Below, piece by piece: positions 1 through 8,432 of a DNA stretch of 64,000 bases. The stretch comes from Alphaproteobacteria bacterium. Lineage in GTDB: Bacteria; Pseudomonadota; Alphaproteobacteria; UBA8366. Both the position numbers and the translations under genes were made by a program. The notes beneath the pieces are model-generated. The model saw only the letters and a list, made by a program, of their open reading frames with translations. It made no database searches and was not told where the DNA came from. How positions within the stretch are numbered: position 1 is the first letter of the stretch; every line of letters starts with the position of its first letter. Location: assembly GCA_021774335.1 (NCBI GenBank), contig JAJFJD010000020.1:62001-126000 (forward strand). The letters run 5' to 3'.

Positions 1-46
1 GGTCGAAGACAGCCCAGAACAAGTCGCGGAAGCGTCGGCCGCATAA
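1..46 (+). CDS. 3' end of an unidentified upstream gene
   Basis: The first bases read in one frame as an acidic, alanine-rich tail (VEDSPEQVAEASAA) ending in TAA at 44-46. A strong hairpin-plus-T terminator follows within about 80 bases, which supports this being the real end of a plus-strand gene. Too little of the protein is present to assign a family. Confidence 0.5.
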   Translation, partial: VEDSPEQVAEASAA

Positions 47-96
47 TCAGCCGCCGCAACCACCGCAATTTGGTTCGGTTGGTTAAATGTTAAAGC

Positions 97-127
97 GCGC
101 GCCTCCCTCGGGAGGCGCGCTTTTTTT
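97..127 (+). terminator. Rho-independent terminator
   Basis: A perfect 10-bp stem (97-106 with 111-120, GCGCGCCTCC / GGAGGCGCGC) with a four-base loop is followed directly by seven T residues (121-127). It fits the plus-strand gene ending at 46. On the minus strand only three A/T pairs flank the stem, so it is a weaker stop for cheR, whose stop codon overlaps the T run. Confidence 0.85.
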
Positions 128-962
128 AGGCTGACTTGAGAGCCGGTTCGCCACCGGAAATGGCATACATGCCACGATGACCGGTAATCGGGACAAACTT
201 GTCCGTGATACCTAATACGGTTTCCGCACCGCCAAGATAGAGAACGCCATCGTTCGGCATGACACTGCTGATGCGGTTGAGAACTTCCGATTTTGTCTGT
301 TGGTCAAAGTAGATCAAGACATTCCGGCAGAAGACGATATCGAATTGGCCCAATACGGCCGTATCATCCAATAGATTGAATTCCTTGAATTTGACCATCG
401 AGCGAATATTCGCATCAAGACGCCACTTTTCACCGACCTGCTTGAAATACTTCACCAGCGTCGCGATCGGCAATCCGCGTTGGACCTCGAACTGCGTATA
501 GAGTCCGGCCCGCGCCCGATTGAGCATGTCGGCGGAGATATCCGTGGCGAGGATTTGAATATCCCAACCCTCCAAGAGATTGCCCAGTTCCTTCAACAGA
601 ATTCCGATGGAGTATGGTTCCTGACCACTCGACGCGGCCGCACTCCAAATGCGGAGCGTGCGATTGGCCGCCCGCTTCTCCACCAATTGCGGAATCACCA
701 GAGATCGAAGTTGCTCAAACGGCTTCATATCGCGAAAGAAAAGCGACTCATTCGTCGTCATCGCTTCAGTGATATCGCACAGCAAGTCCTCGGGCCGATC
801 CTCGCGAACCATTGCCACGAGTTCCGGAAGCCCCGCGAAACCGAATTTCCGCGCGACGGGCATCAACCGACTTTCCAGCAAATACGCCTTCTCTTCGGTG
901 AGAACGAGACCCGAACGCTGTTTCAGGATCGCGGATAAGAATTGAAAATCTGCGGTATTCAT
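126..962 (-). CDS. cheR: Chemotaxis protein methyltransferase CheR
   Basis: CheR uses S-adenosylmethionine to methylate glutamates on chemoreceptors, resetting them after stimulation, in the cytoplasm at receptor arrays. The 278-residue protein has the small N-terminal helical domain (about 1-75) and the methyltransferase domain with the AAASSGQEPYS SAM-binding motif (about 108-118), a DIS/ADM loop, and the FCRNVLIYF motif near 212. Length is normal for the family. It is the last gene of the cheA-cheY-cheB-cheR unit, starting 5 bases after cheB ends, so it is very likely cotranscribed. Its stop codon lies in the T run of the terminator at 97-127. Confidence 0.95.
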   Translation of the reverse strand: MNTADFQFLSAILKQRSGLVLTEEKAYLLESRLMPVARKFGFAGLPELVAMVREDRPEDLLCDITEAMTTNESLFFRDMKPFEQLRSLVIPQLVEKRAANRTLRIWSAAASSGQEPYSIGILLKELGNLLEGWDIQILATDISADMLNRARAGLYTQFEVQRGLPIATLVKYFKQVGEKWRLDANIRSMVKFKEFNLLDDTAVLGQFDIVFCRNVLIYFDQQTKSEVLNRISSVMPNDGVLYLGGAETVLGITDKFVPITGHRGMYAISGGEPALKSA

Positions 963-967
963 CTGAT

Positions 968-2107
968 CTACACCGACAGTCTACAAATTTTGGGGCCAAT
1001 TTCAGGAAGCGGCAGAACAGCGTTGCACAGCCCATTCGTTGCAACGGCGCCGGGCATACCCCACACCACACTGGATTCTTCATCTTGCGCGACAACGGTG
1101 CCGCCGGCTTCGATGACAACCTTGCTGCCGGCACACCCGTCGGCGCCCATTCCCGTCAAAATCAAGACAAGAACGGACGGCCCATACGCATCCACGATGC
1201 TTCGCAGCATCGGATCGACTGCCGGCTTACAAAAATTCTCGGGCGGATCGTCGTTCAGCCGAATCACTTTGTTCACACCGGCGGACTCAACGAGCATATG
1301 CAGCCCGCCTGGCGCGACATAAATGCGCCCTCCTTCGATGGCCTCGCCATCCTGGCCTTCCGCACAGGGCCATCCGCTTGCCTGTTCCAGATGATTTGCC
1401 AGAATTGCCGTAAACGTCGGCGGCATATGCTGCGTAATCAGGATCGGCAGCGAGATATTATCGGTAATCGATTTGATGCAATTCGTCAGGGCCTGCGGTC
1501 CGCCCGTCGAGCTGCCGATTGCCAAAATAGCTGGTTTGGTCTTACCGGCATCGCGCAGTTCAATTATCGAACTCTTGGCCGCGCTGATCGCCGTCGTCCC
1601 ATTAACCGGTTTCTGCGACTTGCGCCCGGTACGCGGCCCACCGCGGCCACCCAGCGCAATGACTTTCTCAACAAGGTCCCGTTTAAAATCATCGGCTTGG
1701 CGAAGTGCTTGCCGGGAACTCGGTTTGGTCACGTAATCGGTCGCGCCCATCCGCAGCGCGCGAAGCGAGATATCCGCGTTCCGCTCGGTCAGTGACGAGG
1801 CCATGATCACCGTAAGACCCGGATGCGCCTTGATCATTTGCGGCAACGCCGTCAGGCCATCCATATTCGGCATCTCGATATCCAACAATACGACGTCCAC
1901 CTTGCTGCGATTCAGCGCCTTAAGCGCCAACGCACCGTCGCCGACGGACTCGACAACCTCGATTTCGTCGTTGCTTTCCAACACCTGCGTAAACAAACCG
2001 CGGATGACGGCAGAATCATCGACAACCATGACTTTTATCGATCCGGACGCATTTGCCACTTCGGTTCGCCTTACGTATTGCTGTTCGTTTTTCGGTAAGA
2101 GACTCAA
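968..2107 (-). CDS. cheB: Chemotaxis response regulator protein-glutamate methylesterase CheB
   Basis: CheB removes methyl groups from chemoreceptors and is activated by phosphotransfer from CheA. The N-terminal receiver domain shows VVDDSAV and the phosphoacceptor aspartate in LLDIEMP (about residue 76). The C-terminal esterase shows the catalytic serine in GSSTGGPQ, the histidine in TQHMPP and the aspartate in TGMGADG. The longest frame starts with TTG at 2105-2107, overlapping the cheY stop as TTGA, but no Shine-Dalgarno precedes it. A GTG at 2057-2059 has an AAGGCG about seven bases upstream and leaves a cleaner receiver start, so the true start may be there (363 residues). Confidence 0.95.
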   Translation of the reverse strand: MSLLPKNEQQYVRRTEVANASGSIKVMVVDDSAVIRGLFTQVLESNDEIEVVESVGDGALALKALNRSKVDVVLLDIEMPNMDGLTALPQMIKAHPGLTVIMASSLTERNADISLRALRMGATDYVTKPSSRQALRQADDFKRDLVEKVIALGGRGGPRTGRKSQKPVNGTTAISAAKSSIIELRDAGKTKPAILAIGSSTGGPQALTNCIKSITDNISLPILITQHMPPTFTAILANHLEQASGWPCAEGQDGEAIEGGRIYVAPGGLHMLVESAGVNKVIRLNDDPPENFCKPAVDPMLRSIVDAYGPSVLVLILTGMGADGCAGSKVVIEAGGTVVAQDEESSVVWGMPGAVATNGLCNAVLPLPEIGPKICRLSV

Positions 2108-2469
2108 ATCAAACCAATCTGAGAGAACTTGGTCTGAATGATCTCACTATCGAACGGCTTCATGATGTATTCGTTTGCGCCGGCCGCCAGTGCTTTCTGG
2201 ATGTGCTCAAGATCGTTTTCCGTCGTGCAGAAAACGACAGCGACTTGATCACCGGCGGGCAACGCACGCAAAGCAATCAGAAACTCAATGCCATCCATAA
2301 CCGGCATGTTCCAATCCAGGAGAACACCATCCGGCATGCTGACCTTACACGCATCCAACGCCACACGGCCGTCCTCAGCCTCCACGACGGAAAAATTCAA
2401 TTCCTCGAGAATTTTCCGCGCCACCATCCGAATCACCTTGGAATCGTCAACTACAAGGCAGGTCTTCAT
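2104..2469 (-). CDS. cheY: Chemotaxis response regulator CheY
   Basis: A single-domain receiver of 121 residues that carries phosphoryl groups from CheA to the flagellar motor switch. It has the acidic pair in VVDDS (residues 8-9), the phosphoacceptor in LLDWNMP (D52), the conserved threonine in FCTTEND and the lysine in IMKPFDS. The ATG is preceded by AAAGGAAG at good spacing. The gene follows cheA after a 164-bp gap and runs into cheB with a 4-bp overlap. The gap upstream holds no recognisable cheW, which often sits here in related operons. Confidence 0.95.
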   Translation of the reverse strand: MKTCLVVDDSKVIRMVARKILEELNFSVVEAEDGRVALDACKVSMPDGVLLDWNMPVMDGIEFLIALRALPAGDQVAVVFCTTENDLEHIQKALAAGANEYIMKPFDSEIIQTKFSQIGLI

Positions 2470-2633
2470 TTCGAAACTTCCTTTCCGCGTCCCACGCGAT
2501 CAACCCGTTGTATCGTCCCGAGCGGAGAACCAATCCCTCAACTTGAAGATCAGAAATCCCGCTGCAGCCATTCAACAACACGTCTGCAATCGTCCCCTCT
2601 TCAGACGACGGGTATAAACGACCCGTACCTCGC

Positions 2634-5384
2634 CTACGCATTCCCCGCGGGCATGCGTAACGTGTCCTGCAGCGTCTGCAACAAACCTTCGCGATCGAAC
2701 TTGGCAACGTAGTCGGTAAACCCGACTTCGCGACCGCGCTCCATATCGTCCGGCGTGCTGCGCGACGACAGTGCAACCAACGGCACACCCGACCAATTGC
2801 CGTCCTCGCGAATTTCGCTAGCGAATTCGAACCCGTTCATTTCCGGCATTTCGATATCGCTGATGATGATGTCGAAATCACGCCCGGATTCACGCATCTC
2901 AAGCGCCTCGCCCGCGGTTTCGACAGCCGTCACGTTGTATCCCGCAAGCGACAGCATCGGTGTAAGCAGGTTCCGGAAGAACGCGCTGTCGTCCACCAAT
3001 AGGACCTGATGCTGTCCGTTGCCGTCCGCCGACGCACCGTGGCTTATGCCGTCCTTGCCGAACCAGTCGCCGTGCGCCTCTCCCAAGAAGTATCCTGTGT
3101 CGATGATGTCGGTCGCCGATCCGGATATGATCGCGCTTCCGAAAACACCCTTCTTTTCGGATCCGAGTTCGATCGACAAACGGTCTTCGATGATATCGAT
3201 GATCTCGTTGACAACCAGACCCATTGACCGGTCTCCGTCGGTGAAGACCAACACCGGCTGCCGCCCCGACCCCGTTTTGATTTCAATATTGTCGGCCACC
3301 GGAATAAGCGGCATCAACTTGCCTCGATACTGGGTAATCGGCTTACCGTTGCTGAATTCGATATTCTCGCCTTCGATCTCTTCGAGGCGCGCAACCAGAG
3401 CCAGCGGTACTGCTTTCGGCACATCGTCACCACCCTTGAACAACAGCAGCGTCTCGCGATCTTGATCGTTGGAAATTCGGTGTTGCGCTTCGGCGGCTTC
3501 CATATGATCGGCCGCTACGACTTCGCCGACTTCTCCGGCAATGCCATTCGGATCGAGGATCATGATGACACTGCCGTCGCCGAGGATCGTGTTGCCGGAG
3601 AATACGGAAAGGTTCCGCAAGACCGGCGACGTCGGCTTCACGACGATTTCCTCAGTGTCGTAGACACGGTCGACAATAATACCGAAGACCGATTGCCCAA
3701 CCTGCGACACGATGACGAAGGTCTCTTCTTCGGCAAAGTCGGTCTCGGCCGTCTCGTCTGTTTCTTCGATCTTCAACAGTCCACGCAGCGATACCAACGG
3801 CAGCAACCGGTTGCGCAACCGCAGAACCGGCGTGCCTTGGATACGCTCGATCTTGTGAACCGACCCTTTGCCGGCCAACACGAGTTCCAACACGCTGATC
3901 TGCGGCACGGCGAACCGTTCGCCGGCACATTCGATAATTAGGGCGGACACAATCGCCAACGTAAGCGGAATCTTGATCGTGAAGGTCGTGCCTTTACCCT
4001 CTTCCGAGTTCAACTCGATGGTGCCGCCGATCATTTCGATATTCGTGCGCACCACGTCCATGCCGACGCCGCGACCCGAAACCGCGGTGACCTCGGTAGC
4101 CGTCGAGAAACCCGGCCGGAAGATAAAGTGATGAATCTGCTGGTCGTTCAGCGACTCAAGTTCATTCTCGGTCGCGAGGCCGTTCTTCAGCACCTTTTCC
4201 TTGATGCGGTCGCTGTTCAGCCCGGCGCCGTCATCGCTGATTTCGATCACGATATGACCGCCTTCGTGGAAGGCGTTCAAAGTGATCGTTCCTGTTTCAG
4301 GTTTGCCGGCGGCAACGCGGTCCGCGTTCGGTTCCAAACCATGGTCGGCCGAGTTGCGGACCATATGTGTCAAGGGATCCTTGATGAGTTCTAACACCTG
4401 CCGATCCAGCTCGGTCTCGGCGCCGATCATCTGCAGGTCCATCTTCTTGCTCAGTTCGAGGGACAAATCGCGCACGATACGCGGCAATTTCGCCCATGCA
4501 TTGCCGATCGGCTGCATCCGCGTCTTCATGACGCCTTCCTGCAATTCCGTCGTCACATGCGACAACCGCTGCAGCGGGGCGGTGAATTCACTATCCTTCT
4601 GATGACGCAAAAGCTGAAGAAGTTGGTTCCGCGTCAGGACCAGCTCGGACACCATTGTCATCAGAGTCTCGAGCACGTCGACACTCACGCGGATCGATTG
4701 GTTTGCGACAGACGGCCCCTTCGGCGCCCCGCCAGCTGCAGGCGCGACGGCCCCATCGGCCGTGGCCGGCACCGATGCCACCGGCGCATCGGCTTCGGGC
4801 TTGGATTCCTTTTCCACCGGTTTATCGTCAGCGGCGACGCTGTCGGCGGCACCGGCGTCGGCACTGTCGTCGGCACTGGCGACGACGCCCGGTCCTTTGT
4901 ATTCGGCGGCGTCGAACGCAGCCTGCAACGCATCATCCACCGCATCGCTACCCGAGGCTTCCACCTCGGGTTCAGCGGCCGGCTCCGGTTCCGCCGGCGC
5001 CGCATTGCCACCTTCCGCAAAAGCGTTCAACTGATCGATCAGATCGGAATCGCTGCCTTCAGGCTCCGAGCCGGTTTCCTCGAGCGCGGTCAGCAGTTCC
5101 TTGATACGGTCCAGCGACCCGAGGACGAGGGACACAGCGTCGGGGGTGACCGTCAAAACACCATCGCGGACCTTGCCCAGAACATTCTCGCCCGCATGCG
5201 CAACCGATTCCAGACGCGGCAAGCCGAGAAACCCGCAGGTGCCCTTAATCGTATGCACCATTCGGAAAATGTTACCCAGAAGTTCCGGGTCGTTCGGGTT
5301 CTGCTCAAGCTTCACCAGCTCGACGTCCAGCAAGTCCATATTCTCGCCGGTCTCGGTCAAAAATTCCTGAAGTAAATCATCCAC
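2634..5384 (-). CDS. cheA: Hybrid chemotaxis histidine kinase CheA with tandem CheW domains and C-terminal receiver
   Basis: CheA autophosphorylates in receptor complexes and passes phosphate to CheY and CheB. Domains in order: HPt (about 1-105, phosphoacceptor H44 in MVHTIKG), an Ala/Glu/Asp-rich linker (about 106-225), dimerisation helices (about 228-300), ATPase (HMVRNSADHG N-box, DDGAGL, SGRGVGMDVV), a CheW/P5 domain (about 485-630, GERFAVPQIS), a second CheW-like domain (about 645-770) and a full receiver (about 795-912, LLVDDSA, SDIEMPEMNG, YVAKFD). At 916 residues it is longer than a classical CheA because of the last two domains. The start is GTG at 5382-5384, with AGGGGA nine bases upstream. 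It opens the che operon. Confidence 0.95.
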   Translation of the reverse strand: MDDLLQEFLTETGENMDLLDVELVKLEQNPNDPELLGNIFRMVHTIKGTCGFLGLPRLESVAHAGENVLGKVRDGVLTVTPDAVSLVLGSLDRIKELLTALEETGSEPEGSDSDLIDQLNAFAEGGNAAPAEPEPAAEPEVEASGSDAVDDALQAAFDAAEYKGPGVVASADDSADAGAADSVAADDKPVEKESKPEADAPVASVPATADGAVAPAAGGAPKGPSVANQSIRVSVDVLETLMTMVSELVLTRNQLLQLLRHQKDSEFTAPLQRLSHVTTELQEGVMKTRMQPIGNAWAKLPRIVRDLSLELSKKMDLQMIGAETELDRQVLELIKDPLTHMVRNSADHGLEPNADRVAAGKPETGTITLNAFHEGGHIVIEISDDGAGLNSDRIKEKVLKNGLATENELESLNDQQIHHFIFRPGFSTATEVTAVSGRGVGMDVVRTNIEMIGGTIELNSEEGKGTTFTIKIPLTLAIVSALIIECAGERFAVPQISVLELVLAGKGSVHKIERIQGTPVLRLRNRLLPLVSLRGLLKIEETDETAETDFAEEETFVIVSQVGQSVFGIIVDRVYDTEEIVVKPTSPVLRNLSVFSGNTILGDGSVIMILDPNGIAGEVGEVVAADHMEAAEAQHRISNDQDRETLLLFKGGDDVPKAVPLALVARLEEIEGENIEFSNGKPITQYRGKLMPLIPVADNIEIKTGSGRQPVLVFTDGDRSMGLVVNEIIDIIEDRLSIELGSEKKGVFGSAIISGSATDIIDTGYFLGEAHGDWFGKDGISHGASADGNGQHQVLLVDDSAFFRNLLTPMLSLAGYNVTAVETAGEALEMRESGRDFDIIISDIEMPEMNGFEFASEIREDGNWSGVPLVALSSRSTPDDMERGREVGFTDYVAKFDREGLLQTLQDTLRMPAGNA

Positions 5385-5524
5385 GATCGAATGTCCCCTG
5401 TTCCACGACGCGGACGCCTATAGCGCCGGCCGGTGGTTAACCACTATTCCGTGGGGACAATTTGGCGAAAATTCTTTAAGAAGCAGTAAACTGCCTGAAA
5501 ACAAGGCGCTTTGCGCGACCTGTC

Positions 5525-6265
5525 CTACACTGGAACGCGGAGCGTCACCGTCGTGTCCGATGTCTCGGTGATGAGGCCGTTACCGATTTCAGCCGCCAAG
5601 GCTGCGGTAAAATAGGCGTGTATGTTCAAGGCAGTAACGTCGTCCTCCGCCACATCCGGGGCTATTGCGGCCGCACAACGCTCGGAGAGACGCGCCTCCT
5701 GGCCCTCCCCCATAACGATGATGCAGGGCCGTCCTTCGACCATATGAACATCGGCCGTAATCTTGCCGCCACGCGGTAGGCAGTCCATTGCGAAGACGAT
5801 TAGATTGAGGATCAGTTTGCCAGCACCCGACGTTAACTCGCCAGCGGCGGCCGTACCGGGCAGCGATACTTCGTAACGCTCCTCGGATTCCACCAGCCCT
5901 TCGGCCAGTTCTCGAATCGCCGTCATGCTTTGTAAGGCGTCGTTCCCAGCAAAACCGTAAGCCATCCGGTAATACTGAACGCGAGCGCTCGCCTGTTTCG
6001 CGCTGCCGTCGATCAGTCCCATAGCCTCGTCGAACATGGAGGCATCAATTTCACTAATCAACTCAACGCCGTTGTTGACAGCCGCGATGCCCGCAACCAG
6101 TTCATGACAAATTCTTGAGCACAGAAGTTCGGCGATACGCCGGTCGACATTCGGTTTCATCAGGTCTAGTCTTTTCGCGATTTCTGAAGCCAATCCACTG
6201 GCACGCAACCTAACGCATCGTAAGCCACGGCCCAAGATCTTCTGCCAGGAGATTTCGTCTGGCAT
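5525..6265 (-). CDS. chpT: ChpT-like histidine phosphotransferase
   Basis: ChpT-type proteins are dimeric pseudo-histidine-kinases that shuttle phosphate from the hybrid kinase CckA to CtrA and CpdR in alphaproteobacteria. The key motif LLCSRICHELVAGIAAVNNG (phosphoacceptor H54) matches the ChpT dimerisation/histidine helix. The C-terminal part resembles a degenerate ATPase fold with no clear nucleotide-binding boxes, as expected. AGGA lies just upstream of the ATG at 6265; an internal ATG at 6160 (M36) would remove a basic extension not typical of the family. It precedes cheA on the same strand by 140 bp, so it may be cotranscribed or share control with motility genes. Confidence 0.82.
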   Translation of the reverse strand: MPDEISWQKILGRGLRCVRLRASGLASEIAKRLDLMKPNVDRRIAELLCSRICHELVAGIAAVNNGVELISEIDASMFDEAMGLIDGSAKQASARVQYYRMAYGFAGNDALQSMTAIRELAEGLVESEERYEVSLPGTAAAGELTSGAGKLILNLIVFAMDCLPRGGKITADVHMVEGRPCIIVMGEGQEARLSERCAAAIAPDVAEDDVTALNIHAYFTAALAAEIGNGLITETSDTTVTLRVPV

Positions 6266-6392
6266 TATTCCTAGCCGATTTTAGGGATTGGACAAATCCA
6301 GCCCGTAATTGGTGATCGCGCAACGGTGTATTTCAAAAACACCGAAATAGTGACAAGAAACGCGCGACAACTGCCCTATCCATCGTGCGGCA

Positions 6393-7184
6393 ATGCCACA
6401 AACGCCCACAAGACACGACATGCCGAAAAACAAGATGATCAACAATGAATGGGCCGGAAACGGCTTGGTCACCGACATGATGTTGCATGACCGATTGGCC
6501 GCCGGCGTAATCGGCGACGCCGAGCGCGTCGTCATCGGTTTGAATTGGACATTCGTCCAAGGCCCTGATGGCGCCGGGTTCGCTCATACGCCTGCCCGGG
6601 GAACCGCGGGCTGCTATGGATTGCCTAACCCAGGAGGATATAGCGGCAAGGCCTTGGCCGATCTGGCCGCGCTATGGCAATCCGACAACGTGATCGAACG
6701 TGCAATCGGAGTCGCCGCCGTCAACGCGCACTGGAACCGGTTCGATCTGGAAGCCAGCCGCGAGAACGGATTGGACTTGCTCCAAGACAAGGGGCAAAAG
6801 ACTGTCATCATCGGCCGGTTCCCTGGCCTTAAGGAACGATTGCCGACTGCGGCGATTGTCGAACGCGAACCGGAGCCCGGTGAATTCGGGGAAGACGACC
6901 TCGATACTCTGTTGCCGGATGCCGCCTATGTCGCCATAACCGCCTCGGCCTTGGCGAACGGGTCCCTGGCACAGATTTTATCGAAATTGGGCGACGGGTT
7001 TGCGGTGCTGGTCGGTCCTGGCACACCGCTTTCCAGCGCCTTGTCCAGCGCCGGCATCAGCGCGGTATCAGGATTTATCGCGACCGATCCCGACGCCTGC
7101 GCGCGGGTCACGGCGGAAGGCGGCACGGTTAAATCCCTGCGGCCGCACGGCCGATTCGCGACGCTTCAGTTCGCATCAGACTAG
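6393..7184 (+). CDS. DUF364 / DUF4213 family protein (putative heavy-metal chelation domain)
   Basis: The protein has the two-part DUF4213-DUF364 layout: an N-terminal region with the RGTAGCYGLPNPGGY segment, and a C-terminal Rossmann-like part with VIGRFPGLKERL, then AAIVEREPEPGEFGEDD, LPDAAYVAITASAL and a late LVGPGTPLS. Members are often linked to metal transport or cofactor genes, but the reaction is not established. Starts at 6420 or 6435 are also possible because no clear ribosome site marks 6393. It ends convergently with the LysR gene, both stops sharing one CTAG at 7181-7184. Confidence 0.8.
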   Translation: MPQTPTRHDMPKNKMINNEWAGNGLVTDMMLHDRLAAGVIGDAERVVIGLNWTFVQGPDGAGFAHTPARGTAGCYGLPNPGGYSGKALADLAALWQSDNVIERAIGVAAVNAHWNRFDLEASRENGLDLLQDKGQKTVIIGRFPGLKERLPTAAIVEREPEPGEFGEDDLDTLLPDAAYVAITASALANGSLAQILSKLGDGFAVLVGPGTPLSSALSSAGISAVSGFIATDPDACARVTAEGGTVKSLRPHGRFATLQFASD

Positions 7185-8110
7185 GCGTCAGACTGGGCGT
7201 CGGACTGGGCATCCCACGGCGCCGAGGGGCCGATCCGGTCGGCGAGGAAGTCGACGAATACGCGAACCTTCGACGACAAATGCCGCCGATGCGGATAGAC
7301 CGCAAAGACATTTCCACCATCCTGGGTATGATTCTGCAGAATGTGGCGAAGCGAGCCATCACCAATCGCGGACCCGACAGAGAATGTCGCCAGCCGGGCG
7401 ATGCCGATGCCGGCAATTGCCGCTTCCCGAATGGCTTCGCCGGTGCTCACCGCGAAGTTGCCTGTCACGTGGATCACCTTGTGTGCGCCATCGGGCATCA
7501 CGAATTCCCAATGATTCAGCGTTTCCATCTGGTTGTATCGTAGGCAATTATGCCCCTCCAGCGCTTCTGGATCCGACGGTTCCCCATTGCGCTCTAGATA
7601 GGAGGGCGCAGCGACGACCACGCGGTCGTTTCCCCCGAGCCGGCGAGCGACGAGGCTCGAATCTTCCAGGAAACCGGCGCGGATCGCCACGTCGATCCCT
7701 TCTTCGACGATGTCCGCCATGCGGTCATCGAGCGTTAGCTCGACCTCGACCTTTGGATAAAGCTCGAAAAACGCCGGTAACAGGGGCACCAGATGATGCA
7801 GGCCGAAATGAATCGCAGAGTTGACCCGAAGCGTGCCACGTGGCTCGGCTCGCACGCTGGCGACCTCTGCTTCGGCTTCCTCGATATCGGCCAGAATGCG
7901 CTTGCAGCGCTGGAAAAAGGCCTCGCCTTCCTCGGTCACGCTGAGCTTGCGCGTGGTCCGGTTTAACAGGCGGACGCCAAGACGGTCCTCAAGCCGGGCG
8001 ATCTTCTTGCTGACGGCCGACGGCGTGAGCCGCAGTCCCGGCGCGGCCGCGGAAAAGCCGCCCTTATTGACCACTTCGACGTAAATCGACATTTCGTCCG
8101 ATCGATCCAT
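7181..8110 (-). CDS. LysR family transcriptional regulator
   Basis: The N-terminal winged helix-turn-helix reads MDRSDEMSIYVEVVNKGGFS with SAVSKKIARLEDRLGVRLLNRTTR, a classic LysR DNA-binding domain, followed by a substrate-binding domain of normal length (309 residues in total). I place the start at the ATG 8108-8110, which has AGGG six to seven bases upstream and matches the family start; a longer form from 8125 is possible. The last residues are a short tandem repeat (DAQSDAQSDA) encoded by a 12-bp DNA repeat. Its regulator role probably includes the divergent small gene at 8242, across a palindrome-rich spacer. Confidence 0.92.
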   Translation of the reverse strand: MDRSDEMSIYVEVVNKGGFSAAAPGLRLTPSAVSKKIARLEDRLGVRLLNRTTRKLSVTEEGEAFFQRCKRILADIEEAEAEVASVRAEPRGTLRVNSAIHFGLHHLVPLLPAFFELYPKVEVELTLDDRMADIVEEGIDVAIRAGFLEDSSLVARRLGGNDRVVVAAPSYLERNGEPSDPEALEGHNCLRYNQMETLNHWEFVMPDGAHKVIHVTGNFAVSTGEAIREAAIAGIGIARLATFSVGSAIGDGSLRHILQNHTQDGGNVFAVYPHRRHLSSKVRVFVDFLADRIGPSAPWDAQSDAQSDA

Positions 8111-8119
8111 CGACGCCCT

Positions 8120-8183
8120 ATTCATTCCATTAATTCATAAATCATGTTCTTGATATCGTATTTAATATCAAAATGGAATGAAT
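8120..8183. promoter_or_regulatory. Nested inverted repeats between the LysR gene and a small divergent gene
   Basis: Two perfect inverted repeats are present. The outer pair has 12-bp arms (8120-8131 and 8172-8183, ATTCATTCCATT / AATGGAATGAAT). Inside lies TTGATAT-N8-ATATCAA (8150-8171), which fits the T-N11-A pattern typical of LysR boxes. Their position between the divergent starts (8110 and 8242) makes an autoregulatory operator likely, but binding is inferred. Confidence 0.6.
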
Positions 8184-8241
8184 TATGTATATCGCATGCT
8201 TGGCGCCCAGCGTCGATCAATCATCCAAAAGGAGAAGAACA

Positions 8242-8406
8242 ATGGCCGGATCAAGAGTTCACGCATACGGATCATCGCAGGAAATCAATTTCGACCAAGC
8301 CGTCCGCCGCGCCGAAATCGAGAGAAGTATGGCGATCCGCAACGGACTACGGCGTCTCTGGACAGCAGGACCGTTCGGACGCGCGGCCGCAAAGTCCATC
8401 CGCTGA
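8242..8406 (+). CDS. Small arginine-rich protein of unknown function
   Basis: A 54-residue reading frame starts at the ATG 8242-8244 behind a very good Shine-Dalgarno (AAAGGAGAAG). A longer in-frame start at 8185 lacks such a site. The protein has a probable amphipathic basic helix (FDQAVRRAEIERSMAIRNGL then RRLWTAG). This layout recalls DUF1127-like small basic proteins of alphaproteobacteria, but I cannot assign it firmly. It is divergent from the LysR gene across the palindromic spacer and is a natural target of that regulator. No function is proposed. Confidence 0.6.
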   Translation: MAGSRVHAYGSSQEINFDQAVRRAEIERSMAIRNGLRRLWTAGPFGRAAAKSIR

Positions 8407-8432
8407 CCGAGCGGACCGCTGTTCCCTCCCGA

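Noticed and set aside
2447-2788. Minus-strand frame in the cheA-cheY gap as a possible cheW remnant
   Set aside because: Its translation shows no CheW-like strands or motifs and most of it lies in cheA.
4557-5375. Long plus-strand frame opposite cheA
   Set aside because: It is a GC-rich antisense shadow of the cheA linker and HPt coding region, with a highly basic composition and no ribosome site.
8185-8241. Longer start of the small basic protein
   Set aside because: The internal ATG at 8242 has a near-perfect Shine-Dalgarno, and the added residues would overlap the regulatory palindrome.
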